From DYJE01 sp964637565 (GTDB lineage Bacteria > Desulfobacterota > Desulfobacteria > Desulfobacterales > Desulfolunaceae): 64,000 bases of DNA. The stretch is from contig CAZWTY010000001.1 in NCBI GenBank assembly GCA_964637565.1, positions 73,486-137,485 on the forward strand, given 5' to 3'. Shown piece by piece: positions 1-9,237 of the stretch; positions within the stretch are counted from its first letter, which is position 1; every line of letters begins with the position of its first letter. The notes beneath the pieces were generated by a model that was given only the letters and a program-made list of their open reading frames with translations, made no database searches and was not told where the DNA came from. Both the position numbers and the translations under genes were made by a program.

Positions 1-197
1 TAGGAAATTCCGAACCTGTAATCCCACATCTGCTTGAAGGGGGGGACACCGCACTCGTAAGCCTGAAACGACCGTTCAAACTCCACGGTTTTCGGACGGA
101 TATAATAGGAAATGATAAAAGGTACCAACACGGCAAACGTCCCCCCTGCCATGAAAAGTACAATATACATGTAATCAATGAGGCAACTTTCAGTCAT
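1..197 (-). CDS. nuoA: NADH-quinone oxidoreductase subunit A, N-terminal part (runs off the window)
   Basis: This is the first 65 codons of a NuoA-like protein, the small membrane subunit at the quinone-side junction of complex I. The translation begins MTESCLIDYMYIVLFMAGG, a first transmembrane helix. It then shows the family signature around YECGVPPF and a following W-x2-RF-x-ISYY motif, matching the ECG...RF..RYY loop of NuoA. A GGGAGGT ribosome site lies 7 bases before the ATG at 197. The remainder, and presumably the other nuo genes, lie to the left of the window. This identification comes from motifs in a fragment only. Confidence 0.88.
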   Translation of the reverse strand, partial: MTESCLIDYMYIVLFMAGGTFAVLVPFIISYYIRPKTVEFERSFQAYECGVPPFKQMWDYRFGIS

Positions 198-403
198 CCA
201 AATGACCTCCCATTCCTTATGGACGAAACAGTTAGCCCGTCCTATCGAGTGAATCCAGTTGTGACATGCTGATATGGCAGGCGAAGAAAATCCGCCTTGC
301 AACAAAAACGGATTTCGAGACACTATTATAAAGAAAAGGCCATAAGTCAAGCTGTTTTTGACCCAGTTTCCCTTCAAAAATTTAAAAAATGTCGCGCTCT
401 TTT

Positions 404-1441
404 CTACTTGATTGTTTTACTTGAGAATCGAAAAACATCGTCCAAAGACCCGATGGAGTCCATGTTTTTTTCGAGTTTTCCGATGAGAGTGGCCATGTCT
501 TCTGGAACCGGCGCCGTAAAGACCAAGGGTTCACCGGTGGCCGGGTGTTGAATCTCAAGACTGAAAGCATGAAGCATCTGGCGTTCCGCCTCGCCCAGAA
601 TCTTACGCTCGGTTTCGAGAATTTGAGTGACCCGTGTTTTCCGGGGAAGCTGGTAAACCGCGTCTCCGACAACCGGATGCCCCATGGAAAGGCAGTGGAC
701 GCGGATCTGATGGGTTCTTCCCGTTTTGATATCGCAGCGTACCAGGGTGGACAGGCCGAACCGTTTTTCCACACAGTAGTGTGTCAGGGCGTGTTTTCCA
801 CGTGGACTCTGGACGCTCATCTTCTTTCGGTCAACACTGTGACGCCCGATGGGGGCATCGATCATCCCCGAATCGGCAGATAACCGTCCATGGACAAGGG
901 CAAGATACTCTTTTTTGACATGCCGGTCGTGAAAGGACTGGGCCAGACTCAGGAGCGTCTTGTGGTCCTTGGCCACCACCATGACTCCGGACGTGTCCCG
1001 GTCAAGCCTGTGTACGATTCCGGGGCGGCAGTCTTCCTCTCTGCAACCGATTTCAGGGAAATGGTGAAGCAGGCCGTTGACCAGGGTCCCCTCCCAGTTT
1101 CCAGGGGCCGGATGGACCACAAGCCCAGGTTGTTTGTTAATGACCACTAGATACTCATCTTCGTAGATGATTTCGAGGGGTATATCTTCGGGACTGAAAA
1201 GGTGGGATTCTTTCGGAGGAACACTTCCCGAAACCGTTTCTCCCGATTTCACCCTGCTGGAAGGTTTCTTCACAGACCCGTTGACTCGGATAGCTCCATC
1301 ACCGATCAGGTCACTGATCCGGGATCTCTGGACTCCGGAGAGTTTTTCCGTCACAAACAAATCAAGGCGCTTACCTGTGTCATCGTGGTCGACAACGAAG
1401 GTAAAAGCGCCTTGTTCGATTTTTTCAGCCGTTTTGTCCAA
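404..1441 (-). CDS. rluD: RluA-family 23S rRNA pseudouridine synthase, RluD type
   Basis: The 345-residue protein has an N-terminal S4 RNA-binding domain (about residues 15-80) and then the RluA/RluD catalytic domain. The catalytic signature GIVHRLDRDTSGVMVVAK is present, including the essential Asp. GRTHQIRVH later in the protein is the conserved substrate-side motif. The family isomerises uridines in 23S rRNA; RluD itself makes the helix 69 pseudouridines, but the exact target is inferred. The reading frame opens with TTG at 1441 and has no nearby ATG. It starts 14 bases after carD ends on the same strand, so the two are probably cotranscribed. Confidence 0.88.
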   Translation of the reverse strand: MDKTAEKIEQGAFTFVVDHDDTGKRLDLFVTEKLSGVQRSRISDLIGDGAIRVNGSVKKPSSRVKSGETVSGSVPPKESHLFSPEDIPLEIIYEDEYLVVINKQPGLVVHPAPGNWEGTLVNGLLHHFPEIGCREEDCRPGIVHRLDRDTSGVMVVAKDHKTLLSLAQSFHDRHVKKEYLALVHGRLSADSGMIDAPIGRHSVDRKKMSVQSPRGKHALTHYCVEKRFGLSTLVRCDIKTGRTHQIRVHCLSMGHPVVGDAVYQLPRKTRVTQILETERKILGEAERQMLHAFSLEIQHPATGEPLVFTAPVPEDMATLIGKLEKNMDSIGSLDDVFRFSSKTIK

Positions 1442-1455
1442 AATAGATCGTAAAA

Positions 1456-1971
1456 CTAACAGACAGGTTTTTCGAACAACGACTCGATTTCGGCCATCAT
1501 TTCTTTCTCACTCATGTCCTTGGCCGTGCAGAGTTCTTTGAGAAGTAGGCTCTGGGCCGTATCGAGGAGTTTTCTTTCCCCGAAAGAGAGGTCCTTCGTA
1601 AGACGCAGCAGGAAAAGGTCACGAAACACTTCAGCCACGTCGAACAGGGAGCCTGTCTTGATTTTGTCCATGTACTCGCGGTAACGCCTGTTCCAGGTCT
1701 GGTTGTCCACGGAACAGTCCTTCTTCTTCGTGATGATTTCGTAGACTTTCGGGATATCCTTTTCTCCGATCAGACTTCTCAGACCGACGGACCTGACGTT
1801 GTTCGTCGGAATCATTATGACCATTCCGTTTTCAAGAACCTTCATAATGTAAAAATCCATATCCGACCCACCGATTTCCCGGGATTCTATGGATTCAATC
1901 CGTCCAACACCATGGGCCGGATAGACTGCCAGATCACCCACCTGAAACTCTCTTGCCAATTCCTGTGCCAT
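1456..1971 (-). CDS. carD: CarD/CdnL-type RNA polymerase-binding transcription regulator
   Basis: The protein of 171 residues opens MAQELAREFQVGDLAVYPAHGVGRI. This matches the N-terminal RNA-polymerase interaction domain (Tudor-like, with the V-Y-P-x-H-G-V-G-x-I signature) of CarD/CdnL, followed by a helical C-terminal domain. The family stabilises open promoter complexes, notably at rRNA promoters, by binding the polymerase beta subunit. I chose ATG 1971, because AGGTGG sits just before it, over an upstream in-frame start at 2034 that would add 21 unlikely residues. rluD follows closely downstream. Confidence 0.9.
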   Translation of the reverse strand: MAQELAREFQVGDLAVYPAHGVGRIESIESREIGGSDMDFYIMKVLENGMVIMIPTNNVRSVGLRSLIGEKDIPKVYEIITKKKDCSVDNQTWNRRYREYMDKIKTGSLFDVAEVFRDLFLLRLTKDLSFGERKLLDTAQSLLLKELCTAKDMSEKEMMAEIESLFEKPVC

Positions 1972-2159
1972 TTTCACCACCTGTGAGAAACGCCGAAGTA
2001 GCCCTATCCCCTGCATAGGATCAGCTCCACGCATTTAATGAACAAACATGAACATTATCGAGGATTCGAGAAAGATCTTCGTGCCGCACTCATAAATTGT
2101 ATTAATAAGACCACGATCAAACACCCGATTGTTATATCACAGGTGAACATTTCGTTCAA

Positions 2160-2191
2160 TAAAAAAAGGGGTGTGGAAAACCACACCCCTT
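2160..2191 (-). terminator. Rho-independent terminator after hppA
   Basis: An 11-base inverted repeat (AAGGGGTGTGG at 2166-2176, CCACACCCCTT at 2181-2191) with an AAAA loop is followed on the minus strand by a run of T. It lies 41 bases past the hppA stop codon, so it should end that transcript before carD. Confidence 0.9.
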
Positions 2192-2231
2192 GGGTCACTC
2201 AGATCGACGACCTGATAAAATCAGATCACGA

Positions 2232-4253
2232 TTACCCGATGAAGGGAACGAGAAGAAGCGCAACAACGTTGAGGATCTTGATCATCGGGTTGATAGCGGG
2301 ACCGGCAGTGTCTTTGTAGGGGTCGCCTACGGTGTCACCGGTAACGGCTGCTTTGTGGGCATCGCTGCCTTTTCCGCCGTAGTTTCCGCTTTCGATGTAT
2401 TTTTTAGCATTGTCCCATGCGGCACCACCGGTGGTCATGGAGATACCCACGAAAAGACCGGTTACGATACTGCCGATGAGGAGACCGCCGAGAGCTTCCG
2501 GCCCAAGAACGAAACCCACGATGACGGGAACGACAACGGGGAGAAGAGCAGGAATCATCATTTCGGAAAGAGCGAACTTGGTGACGATGTCAACACATGC
2601 TGCATAGTCGGGTTTCGCGGTACCTTCCATGATGCCGGGGATTTCTTTGAACTGACGACGAACTTCCTTAACAACGGCGTGACCAGCCTTACCAACAGCT
2701 TTCATAGCCATGGCGCCGAACAGGTAGGGAAGAAGACCGCCGATGAAGAGACCGATGAGAACGTCAACCTGAGAAAGGTCGAAGGTCAGTTTGGCACCGG
2801 TATGAGCGAACTCCTGGGTGTAAGCTGAAAAGAGAACCATAGCGGCCAGAGCGGCGGAACCAATGGCGTAACCTTTGGTTACAGCTTTGGTGGTGTTGCC
2901 CACTGCGTCGAGGGGATCGGTAACAGCGCGGACAGCTTCGTCCATTTCAGCCATTTCAGCGATACCGCCGGCATTGTCAGTGATGGGACCGTAAGCGTCG
3001 ATCGCGATAACCATACCGGTCATGGAGAGCATGGAAACGGCGGCGATGGCGATGCCGTAGAGACCTGCATAGTAATGAGCGGTGTAGATGGATGCGCAGA
3101 TCGCGAGAACGGGAGCAGCAGTAGATACCATACTTACAGCAAGACCAGCGATCATGTTGGTGCCGTGACCGGTGGTGGAAGCTTCGGCGATACCTTTAAC
3201 AGGAGAGTAGATGCCGGTGTAGAACTCGGTGATGACAACGATCACAACGGTGAGTACAAGACCGACAAGGGCACTCGAGTAGAGCTGAGCCACGGTGTAG
3301 TCGCCGATGTTGCCGATGTTTTTGAACGCGAAGAAGAAAGCTGCGGCAGCGATGATGGCAGCGCCGAACTGACCTTTGTAAAGAGCACCCATGATGTAGT
3401 CATCGTTTTCACCAAGACGAACAAAGAACGTCGCGATGGCGGAAGCGATGATGGAGATGGCGCCGAGTACAAGGGGAAGTACCACAGCCATGTTTTCCTT
3501 CGGGAAAAGAATCTGACCAAGAACCATGGCAGCAACGGTGGTTACAGCGTAGGTTTCGAAAAGGTCAGCAGCCATACCGGCGCAGTCACCCACGTTGTCG
3601 CCCACGTTGTCGGCGATGGTGGCGGGGTTTCTGGGGTCGTCTTCAGGAATACCGGCTTCAACTTTACCCACGAGGTCGGCACCAACGTCTGCACCTTTGG
3701 TGAAGATACCGCCGCCGAGACGGGCGAAGATGGAGATCAGGCTGCCGCCGAAACCGAGGGCCACGAGAGCCACGTTGATTTCTTTTGCTTCAACGCCTTC
3801 AGCAACGAGGAAGGTGTAGAGACCGGCACACACGGTCAGAGCAAGACCGGCAACGATCATACCGGTAACGGTACCGCCTTTGAAAGCCATTCTGAGACCG
3901 GCGTTCAAACCGTGACGTGAAGCTTCTGCCGTTCTGACGTTGGCGATAACGGAAACGCGCATTCCGATGTAACCAGCCATGAAAGAAGCGATGGCACCGA
4001 TCACGAAACCGGCTGTGGCGTAAAGGCCGTAACCAGGAGCGAAATAAATGATGGCAGCGAGAACGATACCGGCTGCACCCATGCTTTTCGCCTGTCTGTT
4101 CAGATAGGCGATGGCGCCGGCTTTAACGGCGTCAGCAATTTCGTTCATTCTTTCGTTACCTGCAGGAGCTGCCTTTACGACGATTGCCATGGCGATTGCG
4201 AAAGCTACGCCGGCAAGACCCGCATAAGTACACAACAACGGTAGATTTTCCAT
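2232..4253 (-). CDS. hppA: Membrane-bound proton-translocating pyrophosphatase (K+-independent type)
   Basis: This 673-residue polytopic protein hydrolyses cytoplasmic pyrophosphate and pumps ions across the inner membrane. The pyrophosphate-binding acidic motifs are visible: GGGIFTKGADVGADLVGK and the following DDPRNPATIADNVGDNVGD. The switch region reads AVGNTTKAVTKGYAIGSA. Lysine in GNTTKA is the residue typical of K+-independent H+-PPases, where K+-dependent enzymes carry alanine. The start at 4253 is preceded by GGAGGTAAGA. A 12-base upstream in-frame ATG overlaps that ribosome site and is unlikely. In anaerobes the enzyme recovers energy from PPi made by sulfate activation and biosynthesis, which is an inference here. 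Confidence 0.95.
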   Translation of the reverse strand: MENLPLLCTYAGLAGVAFAIAMAIVVKAAPAGNERMNEIADAVKAGAIAYLNRQAKSMGAAGIVLAAIIYFAPGYGLYATAGFVIGAIASFMAGYIGMRVSVIANVRTAEASRHGLNAGLRMAFKGGTVTGMIVAGLALTVCAGLYTFLVAEGVEAKEINVALVALGFGGSLISIFARLGGGIFTKGADVGADLVGKVEAGIPEDDPRNPATIADNVGDNVGDCAGMAADLFETYAVTTVAAMVLGQILFPKENMAVVLPLVLGAISIIASAIATFFVRLGENDDYIMGALYKGQFGAAIIAAAAFFFAFKNIGNIGDYTVAQLYSSALVGLVLTVVIVVITEFYTGIYSPVKGIAEASTTGHGTNMIAGLAVSMVSTAAPVLAICASIYTAHYYAGLYGIAIAAVSMLSMTGMVIAIDAYGPITDNAGGIAEMAEMDEAVRAVTDPLDAVGNTTKAVTKGYAIGSAALAAMVLFSAYTQEFAHTGAKLTFDLSQVDVLIGLFIGGLLPYLFGAMAMKAVGKAGHAVVKEVRRQFKEIPGIMEGTAKPDYAACVDIVTKFALSEMMIPALLPVVVPVIVGFVLGPEALGGLLIGSIVTGLFVGISMTTGGAAWDNAKKYIESGNYGGKGSDAHKAAVTGDTVGDPYKDTAGPAINPMIKILNVVALLLVPFIG

Positions 4254-4294
4254 TCTTACCTCCATAAAATTGTTAATAAGTTAAACCACTGTCA

Positions 4295-4888
4295 CTATCT
4301 CAAACAATTAAAATTGTTCATAGCCGCTGTTAATCCTTTGGTGACAACAGTGACAACCACCTGACCGGCCGTATCAACCACTCTGTCCATGACTTCTGCT
4401 TCTTCTGCAGTAAATCGTCCCAGAACATGGCCTGTCACGTCTTTTTCTCCTTCAGGACGACCGATGCCGATCCGAAGCCGGGGGAAATCACGCGTTCCAA
4501 AGGAATCAATCAGAGATCTTATGCCATTGTGACCCCCGTGCCCCCCCTTTTCCTTTAATTTGATCCGTTCAAACGTGAGATCGATATCGTCGTAGACGAC
4601 CAACAGATCCTCACTTGTCAGTCCCATATAATCAGCGAGTCTTCTTATCGGTAACCCGCTTCTGTTCATGAATGACATGGGTTTGGCCAGTATCACGTCG
4701 GCACCTTCCATCGCTCCTTTTCCGTAGACAAGGTCGAATTTCTGCTTGGTCAGTGGAATTCCGAATTCACGTGATAGACGGTCGACAACCAGGAAACCGG
4801 CGTTGTGCCGGGTTTTTTCATATTTTTCTCCGGGATTGCCAAGTCCGGCAATCAGCGTTGTCTTTCTTTCCGCCATCATCAAACCCAT
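4295..4888 (-). CDS. pth: Peptidyl-tRNA hydrolase
   Basis: Pth releases peptides from prematurely dropped peptidyl-tRNA. The family motifs are present: LIAGLGNPGEKYEKTRHNAGF near the N terminus (with the catalytic His and Asn), FMNRSG, and VVYDDIDL with GGHGGHNGIRS further on. Length (about 197 residues) is normal. Several in-frame starts lie within 15 bases (4888, 4876, 4873), and none has a strong ribosome site, so the exact N terminus is uncertain. It follows rplY on the same strand, a common pairing. Confidence 0.94.
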   Translation of the reverse strand: MGLMMAERKTTLIAGLGNPGEKYEKTRHNAGFLVVDRLSREFGIPLTKQKFDLVYGKGAMEGADVILAKPMSFMNRSGLPIRRLADYMGLTSEDLLVVYDDIDLTFERIKLKEKGGHGGHNGIRSLIDSFGTRDFPRLRIGIGRPEGEKDVTGHVLGRFTAEEAEVMDRVVDTAGQVVVTVVTKGLTAAMNNFNCLR

Positions 4889-4944
4889 CAAACGTCATGC
4901 TTGTTGTAAAAGATCGATTCACCCTCCCATCAGAAGATGCGAGG

Positions 4945-5541
4945 TTACTTGTCTCCACCCTCGTCCTTGGCGGATTTCGGCGCGACAATCGTGACAACCG
5001 TGAAATTGGTTTCCGAGGGGATCTCGATTCCCGGAATGTTGATATCTTTCACATGGATGGTATCGTTCATGCCGAGACCTGAGATATCGAGCCGGATGCT
5101 TTCAGGAATGTCCAGGGGAAGACAGAGGACCTCAAGTTCACGTCGGGCGACCTGGAGACTTCCACCCAGTTCAACACCCTTGGATTTTCCATATGTTTCC
5201 ACGGGTACCAGAACGTTGACCTTTTTATTAAGGTCGATTTCAAGAAAATCGGCATGAAGCAGCTCTTTTGAAAGAGGGGCCAGCTGGACATCTTTCACGA
5301 TGGCCGGGCATTTCTTCTGTTCCACACCCTGGTCATCTGTCACAGACAGGTTGACGAGAACCTTGGCGCTCTCTCTTTTTTTGAATGCGGTTTCAAAGGC
5401 TTTCTGATCCACCGAAATTTTCACGGGCTCCGTCTGGGGTCCGTAAAGAATGGCGGGGAAGGCGCTGTTTCTCCTGATCTGACGGGCTACACCCTTCCCT
5501 GTACTGTTTCTTATATTTGCTTTCAGCTCGAAAAGTTCCAA
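4945..5541 (-). CDS. rplY: 50S ribosomal protein L25/general stress protein Ctc
   Basis: The protein of 198 residues contains the 5S-rRNA-binding L25 domain (ELKANIRNSTGKGVARQIRR at the N terminus) and the longer C-terminal TL5/Ctc beta domain (HADFLEIDLNKKVNVLVPV). This is the two-domain form usual outside the enterobacteria. The start is taken as TTG at 5541 because AGGAGG lies 8 bases before it. The reading frame stays open a little further upstream. It sits between prs and pth, a conserved order. Confidence 0.92.
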   Translation of the reverse strand: MELFELKANIRNSTGKGVARQIRRNSAFPAILYGPQTEPVKISVDQKAFETAFKKRESAKVLVNLSVTDDQGVEQKKCPAIVKDVQLAPLSKELLHADFLEIDLNKKVNVLVPVETYGKSKGVELGGSLQVARRELEVLCLPLDIPESIRLDISGLGMNDTIHVKDINIPGIEIPSETNFTVVTIVAPKSAKDEGGDK

Positions 5542-5577
5542 AAGATTATCCTCCTCAATCACAAAACATTAAAACGT

Positions 5578-6519
5578 TCATATAAACAATGTGGTCACCG
5601 AATCCCCGCGGTGACTCCTGATAATCGCTTCACCCACAAGAGGTGCGATGGACATGACTTTGATCTTGTCACATCTGGCCGCCTCGTCGCTCAACGGGAT
5701 GGTGTCTGTGGTGACAAGGGTCTTCAAGGCCGAAGCTTCAATCCGTCCGACGGCGGGGCCTGACAGGACAGCATGGGCGCAACAGGCGTGAACCTCTTTG
5801 GCCCCCTTCTCGCTGATGGCGTTGGACGCCTCGGTCAGAGTTCCGGCCGTATCCACCATATCATCGAGAATGATGGCGATTTTGTCCGCAACGTTGCCGA
5901 TAACCGCCATGGCCTTGGCTTCATTGGGTTTGTCTCTTCTCTTGTCCACGATGGCGAGTCCCGCATCGAGCCTTTTGGCAAAGGCACGGGCTCGTTCCAC
6001 CCCTCCTGCGTCCGGAGAGACCACCACAAGATCCGCCTCGTTGAAATTCTGACGGATATGTTCGATCAACACAGGGGCCGCGTAAAGATTGTCGACGGGA
6101 ATATTGAAAAAACCCTGGATCTGCCCGGCATGGAGATCCATGGTAATCACACGGTTTGCACCTGCGTTCGTGAGAAGGTCCGCCACGAGCTTGGCTGAAA
6201 TAGGCACACGGGGCGCGACTTTCTTGTCCTGACGGGCATATCCGTAATAAGGAACAACGGCGGTAATGCGGGATGCCGACGAGCGCCTCATGGCGTCGAT
6301 CATCAGCAGCAGCTCCATCAGGTTGTCGTTCACGGGATTACAGGTGGACTGAATGACAAAAACGTCTTTCGAACGGACATTTTCCTTGATTTCTATCTGG
6401 ATTTCACCGTCACTGAATCGATTGACCTTGGCGCTTCCAAGTTTCTTGAACAGATACTTGGACACCTTTTCCGCCAGGTCCGGATTGGAGTTACCGGCAA
6501 ATATCGAAAGATCGTTCAT
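5578..6519 (-). CDS. prs: Ribose-phosphate pyrophosphokinase
   Basis: The 313-residue enzyme makes PRPP from ribose-5-phosphate and ATP for nucleotide, His and Trp synthesis. Family hallmarks are the N-terminal FAGNSNPDLAEKVS, the NRFSDGEIQIEI strand, the ATP-binding YYGYARQDKK loop and the PRPP-binding stretch VVSPDAGGVERARAFAKRL, with DDMVDTAGT near the C terminus. AAGGGG just before ATG 6519 fixes the start; an open frame continues upstream through the tRNA gene but is not coding. It shares the strand with tRNA-Gln and rplY. Confidence 0.96.
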   Translation of the reverse strand: MNDLSIFAGNSNPDLAEKVSKYLFKKLGSAKVNRFSDGEIQIEIKENVRSKDVFVIQSTCNPVNDNLMELLLMIDAMRRSSASRITAVVPYYGYARQDKKVAPRVPISAKLVADLLTNAGANRVITMDLHAGQIQGFFNIPVDNLYAAPVLIEHIRQNFNEADLVVVSPDAGGVERARAFAKRLDAGLAIVDKRRDKPNEAKAMAVIGNVADKIAIILDDMVDTAGTLTEASNAISEKGAKEVHACCAHAVLSGPAVGRIEASALKTLVTTDTIPLSDEAARCDKIKVMSIAPLVGEAIIRSHRGDSVTTLFI

Positions 6520-6556
6520 TTTCCCCTTATCCCGAATCATTATATTTTTATCACAA

Positions 6557-6631
6557 TGGCTGGGGCGGGAGGATTCGAACCTCCGAGTGCAGGAATCAAA
6601 ATCCTGTGTCTTACCGCTTGACGACGCCCCA
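6557..6631 (-). tRNA. tRNA-Gln (anticodon TTG)
   Basis: The minus strand folds into a full cloverleaf. The acceptor stem is TGGGGCG/CGCCCCA, the anticodon arm CAGGA-TTTTGAT-TCCTG has anticodon TTG, and the T arm is CGGAG-GTTCGAAT-CCTCC-like. The CCA end is encoded (bases 6557-6559). It lies between ispE and prs, where many Desulfobacterota carry tRNA-Gln. Confidence 0.96.
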
Positions 6632-6635
6632 ATAT

Positions 6636-7502
6636 TCAATCCATCATTTCGGCAAGAAACACGCTCCAGTTTCCGCACCCGTCTTGATGAGCCGCGTAGC
6701 TTTCCAATGTGTCGTAAGCTTTTCTGGCGGCACTCGCATCTGAATAAAGGCCAAAAACTGAAGATCCGCTACCGGACATTAAAACCCCTTCAGCTCCATG
6801 TATCGCCAAGACATCTTTTAAACGACTGATTTCACTGCAAATCTCAATGGCAGGTTTTTCAAGATCATTGAAAAGATGGTTAACCGGGTCCACCAACCCT
6901 TTATTCAACAGAGGACTTTTAGTTTTTTTTTCTTTTTTTGTCAATCCAAAATTCAGTTTTTTATAGACGGCGGGGGTTGAGACATGGATTCCCGGAAACA
7001 GAAGAACCACATGATAACATCTTATTTTTTCTATTAAATCTATCTTTTCTCCCCGCCCCTGAACCCAAGCGGGTTTACTGTGGATAAAGAAAGGGATATC
7101 CGATCCAAGTTCTGCCCCCATGTCCATCAGTTCCGAAGGAGAAAAAGGGTGACCGCTGTGAGCGTTGAGGCCCTTGAGAATCGAAGCGGCGTTGCTGCTG
7201 CCCCCCCCGAGACCGGCTCCCACAGGAATGTTCTTGTCAATGTGAATGCTCACGGGGCGGCCGGTTCCCAGCCGGTCCCGAAACAGCAGAGCGGCTTTCA
7301 CGGCAATGTTGGATTCATCTTCCGGAACGTCCGGATGGGCACAGGTCACGGAATACACGCTTTGGTCCGTGTCGACCCGGATGCGGTCATAAAGGGATAT
7401 GGGGCACATCAGCATCAACAGATCGTGGTACCCGTCGTCCCTCTTTCCCGTTACCTGAAGATGAATATTTATTTTTGCAGGAGACAGAAAATCCAGAATC
7501 AT
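6636..7502 (-). CDS. ispE: 4-diphosphocytidyl-2-C-methyl-D-erythritol kinase
   Basis: IspE is the GHMP kinase of the non-mevalonate isoprenoid pathway. The 288-residue protein begins MILDFLSPAKINIHLQVTGK with the substrate-binding AKIN motif. The ATP-binding glycine loop is PVGAGLGGGSSNAAS, and the C-terminal GHMP motif is VLMSGSGSSVFGLY. Length is normal. It ends 4 bases before the tRNA-Gln gene on the same strand, so the tRNA may be processed from an ispE-tRNA-prs transcript. Confidence 0.95.
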   Translation of the reverse strand: MILDFLSPAKINIHLQVTGKRDDGYHDLLMLMCPISLYDRIRVDTDQSVYSVTCAHPDVPEDESNIAVKAALLFRDRLGTGRPVSIHIDKNIPVGAGLGGGSSNAASILKGLNAHSGHPFSPSELMDMGAELGSDIPFFIHSKPAWVQGRGEKIDLIEKIRCYHVVLLFPGIHVSTPAVYKKLNFGLTKKEKKTKSPLLNKGLVDPVNHLFNDLEKPAIEICSEISRLKDVLAIHGAEGVLMSGSGSSVFGLYSDASAARKAYDTLESYAAHQDGCGNWSVFLAEMMD

Positions 7503-7517
7503 CGGCGCGGCTTCTTA

Positions 7518-7826
7518 TTACTTCCCTTCTTTTTCTCTGACATACATCAATCTGAGATCATGAAGGATATTTTTAAGGAGACTGGTTTCATCGTCTGTCA
7601 GATTCCCCTTCGTCTTTTCCTCGATCATTCCGAGGATATCGATGGTCTGCTTGGCCAGCACCAGATTTTTGGAGATGCGGTCGCTGCCCGGTTCTCCAAT
7701 GACCCCAAGGTGGACAAGGGCCGATGAATTCAGCGAGAAAATAAAGGTGGAAAAATCGATTTTAGGCATGGGAGGGGACGATTTGGCGCAAGACGCTTCC
7801 CCTGATTTTGTGTTTTCTTCAGCCAT
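7518..7826 (-). CDS. DUF1844 family small protein
   Basis: The protein of 102 residues has a charged, poorly conserved first 20 residues. It continues with IDFSTFIFSLNSSALVHLG and a helical tail containing NLVLAKQTIDILGMIEEKTKGNL, the DUF1844 pattern. Function is not known. GGAGTG lies upstream of ATG 7826. It sits 15 bases upstream of ispE on the same strand and is probably in one transcript with it. Confidence 0.85.
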   Translation of the reverse strand: MAEENTKSGEASCAKSSPPMPKIDFSTFIFSLNSSALVHLGVIGEPGSDRISKNLVLAKQTIDILGMIEEKTKGNLTDDETSLLKNILHDLRLMYVREKEGK

Positions 7827-7969
7827 GGGTCACACTCCATTCACAGAGAGATTTTCAGTTCAGCCCGCCTGGGCACCTGCCGGATCGCGGATCGAATTTC
7901 TTTTATAAAGAATCGCCGTACAATCATCAAGTGTTTTAAACCTTTGAAAAAAAACAGGCGGTTTTCCGT

Positions 7970-8851
7970 TCATTTTCCGTCTTTATTCTGAATCCTCAAA
8001 ATCGCCTCGTAAACCTTGCGACGGTTCAAACCATGTTTTTCAGCAAGTTCACGGGCCAGCGCCGATGTGCCCGTTTTGCAGGATTCGAGCTGCCGGGCAA
8101 TCTCCATGTCCAGATCCACCGGTTCAGCCTGCTCTCCGGCAAATCCCCCCACGAGCAAGGTACATTCCCCTTTGATCTGGCTTCTTTCCGAGAGGATCCG
8201 GCCAAGATCCGAAAGGTTGCGCCTCAGAAACTCCTCGTGAATTTTTGTCAGCTCCCTTGCAAGAACAGCCGGTCTGTCACCCAGGCCCTGTTTCAGAGCT
8301 TCGACCAGAGACAGAACTCGCCGGGGAGATTCATAAAACACCAGGGTTCGGCGCTCCGATTTCAAGCCCTCGATCAGCTCGTTCATCTGTTTCTTTTTAC
8401 GTGGCGCAAACCCGATAAACACAAAGGCATCGGTGGGAAGCCCCGAGACACAAAGAGCCGTGATGGCGGCCGACACGCCGGGAACGGGCACAACACCCAC
8501 ACCCTTTTCGATGGCCCGGCAAATCAGCCTGTAACCGGGATCGGACACGGAAGGCGTTCCCGCGTCAGAGACAAGCGCCACGGATTCACCGGCCGCAATC
8601 CTCCCGATCAGGGCATCGGCCCGCACGTTCTCGTTGAACTCATGACAGGAAACAAGGGGGGCATGGATTCCGAAGTGGGACAGGAGGTGGCCGGTGTGTC
8701 GGGTATCTTCCGCCGCAACCACATCGACCGAATTCAGTATGGCAAGGGCGCGAAGGGTGATGTCCATGAGGTTGCCGATGGGCGTGGCCACCACGTACAG
8801 GTTGCCTCCCTTCGCAAGGTGGGAGTCAGTAACTTCGGGTATCGAAAGCAT
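7970..8851 (-). CDS. rsmI: 16S rRNA (cytidine-1402-2'-O)-methyltransferase
   Basis: RsmI methylates the ribose of C1402 in the decoding site of 16S rRNA using SAM. The 293-residue protein carries the tetrapyrrole-methylase-fold signatures: LYVVATPIGNLMDITLRA near the start, AAEDTRHTGHLL, VALVSDAGTPSVSDPGY and VPVPGVSAAITAL, with FIGFAPRKKK after. Its ATG at 8851 lies 26 bases inside the end of yraN, suggesting translational coupling. A GTSALARELAEKHGLNRRKVY helix-turn-helix-like tail is usual for the family. Confidence 0.95.
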   Translation of the reverse strand: MLSIPEVTDSHLAKGGNLYVVATPIGNLMDITLRALAILNSVDVVAAEDTRHTGHLLSHFGIHAPLVSCHEFNENVRADALIGRIAAGESVALVSDAGTPSVSDPGYRLICRAIEKGVGVVPVPGVSAAITALCVSGLPTDAFVFIGFAPRKKKQMNELIEGLKSERRTLVFYESPRRVLSLVEALKQGLGDRPAVLARELTKIHEEFLRRNLSDLGRILSERSQIKGECTLLVGGFAGEQAEPVDLDMEIARQLESCKTGTSALARELAEKHGLNRRKVYEAILRIQNKDGK

Positions 8852-9197
8852 TTTTCACCCATTCGATCCTGGACGTGGTTCCATCGGACAGGATGGCGAT
8901 CACATCGAACCTGGCTTTTGATTCCAGTTTTTTATGGGATTTCAGCCAGAATTCCGCCACCCTGGAAAGGGTCCGCATCTTGGCTGGCGTCACGGCTTCC
9001 TTGGGAGAATAGGCACCCCCTTTTTCACGTGTCTTGACTTCGACAAACAGAATCACGTTGCCTTCGACTGCGATCAGGTCGATTTCACCGAGACGGGTGC
9101 GGTAGTTTTTTTCAAGAATCGTGCACCCGTTTTTTTCAAGATACCCGGCAGCCGCCTCTTCGCCTTTTTTTCCGAACCGCTGACGCGCATTGATCAT
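8826..9197 (-). CDS. YraN/UPF0102 family endonuclease-like protein
   Basis: The protein of 123 residues matches the UPF0102 family. It has an N-terminal G-x2-GE-x2-AA-x-YLEKNG helix, then NYRTRLGEIDLIAVEGNVILFVEVKTR, which holds the PD-(D/E)XK-like residues E, D and E-x-K of a nuclease fold. The family function is not firmly established. It follows rnhB by 40 bases and overlaps rsmI, a widespread rnhB-yraN-rsmI neighbourhood. Confidence 0.9.
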   Translation of the reverse strand: MINARQRFGKKGEEAAAGYLEKNGCTILEKNYRTRLGEIDLIAVEGNVILFVEVKTREKGGAYSPKEAVTPAKMRTLSRVAEFWLKSHKKLESKARFDVIAILSDGTTSRIEWVKNAFDTRSY

Positions 9198-9237
9198 GGA
9201 CTTTTCCTGTGACGAACGCCATCCTTAGAAAAAACGG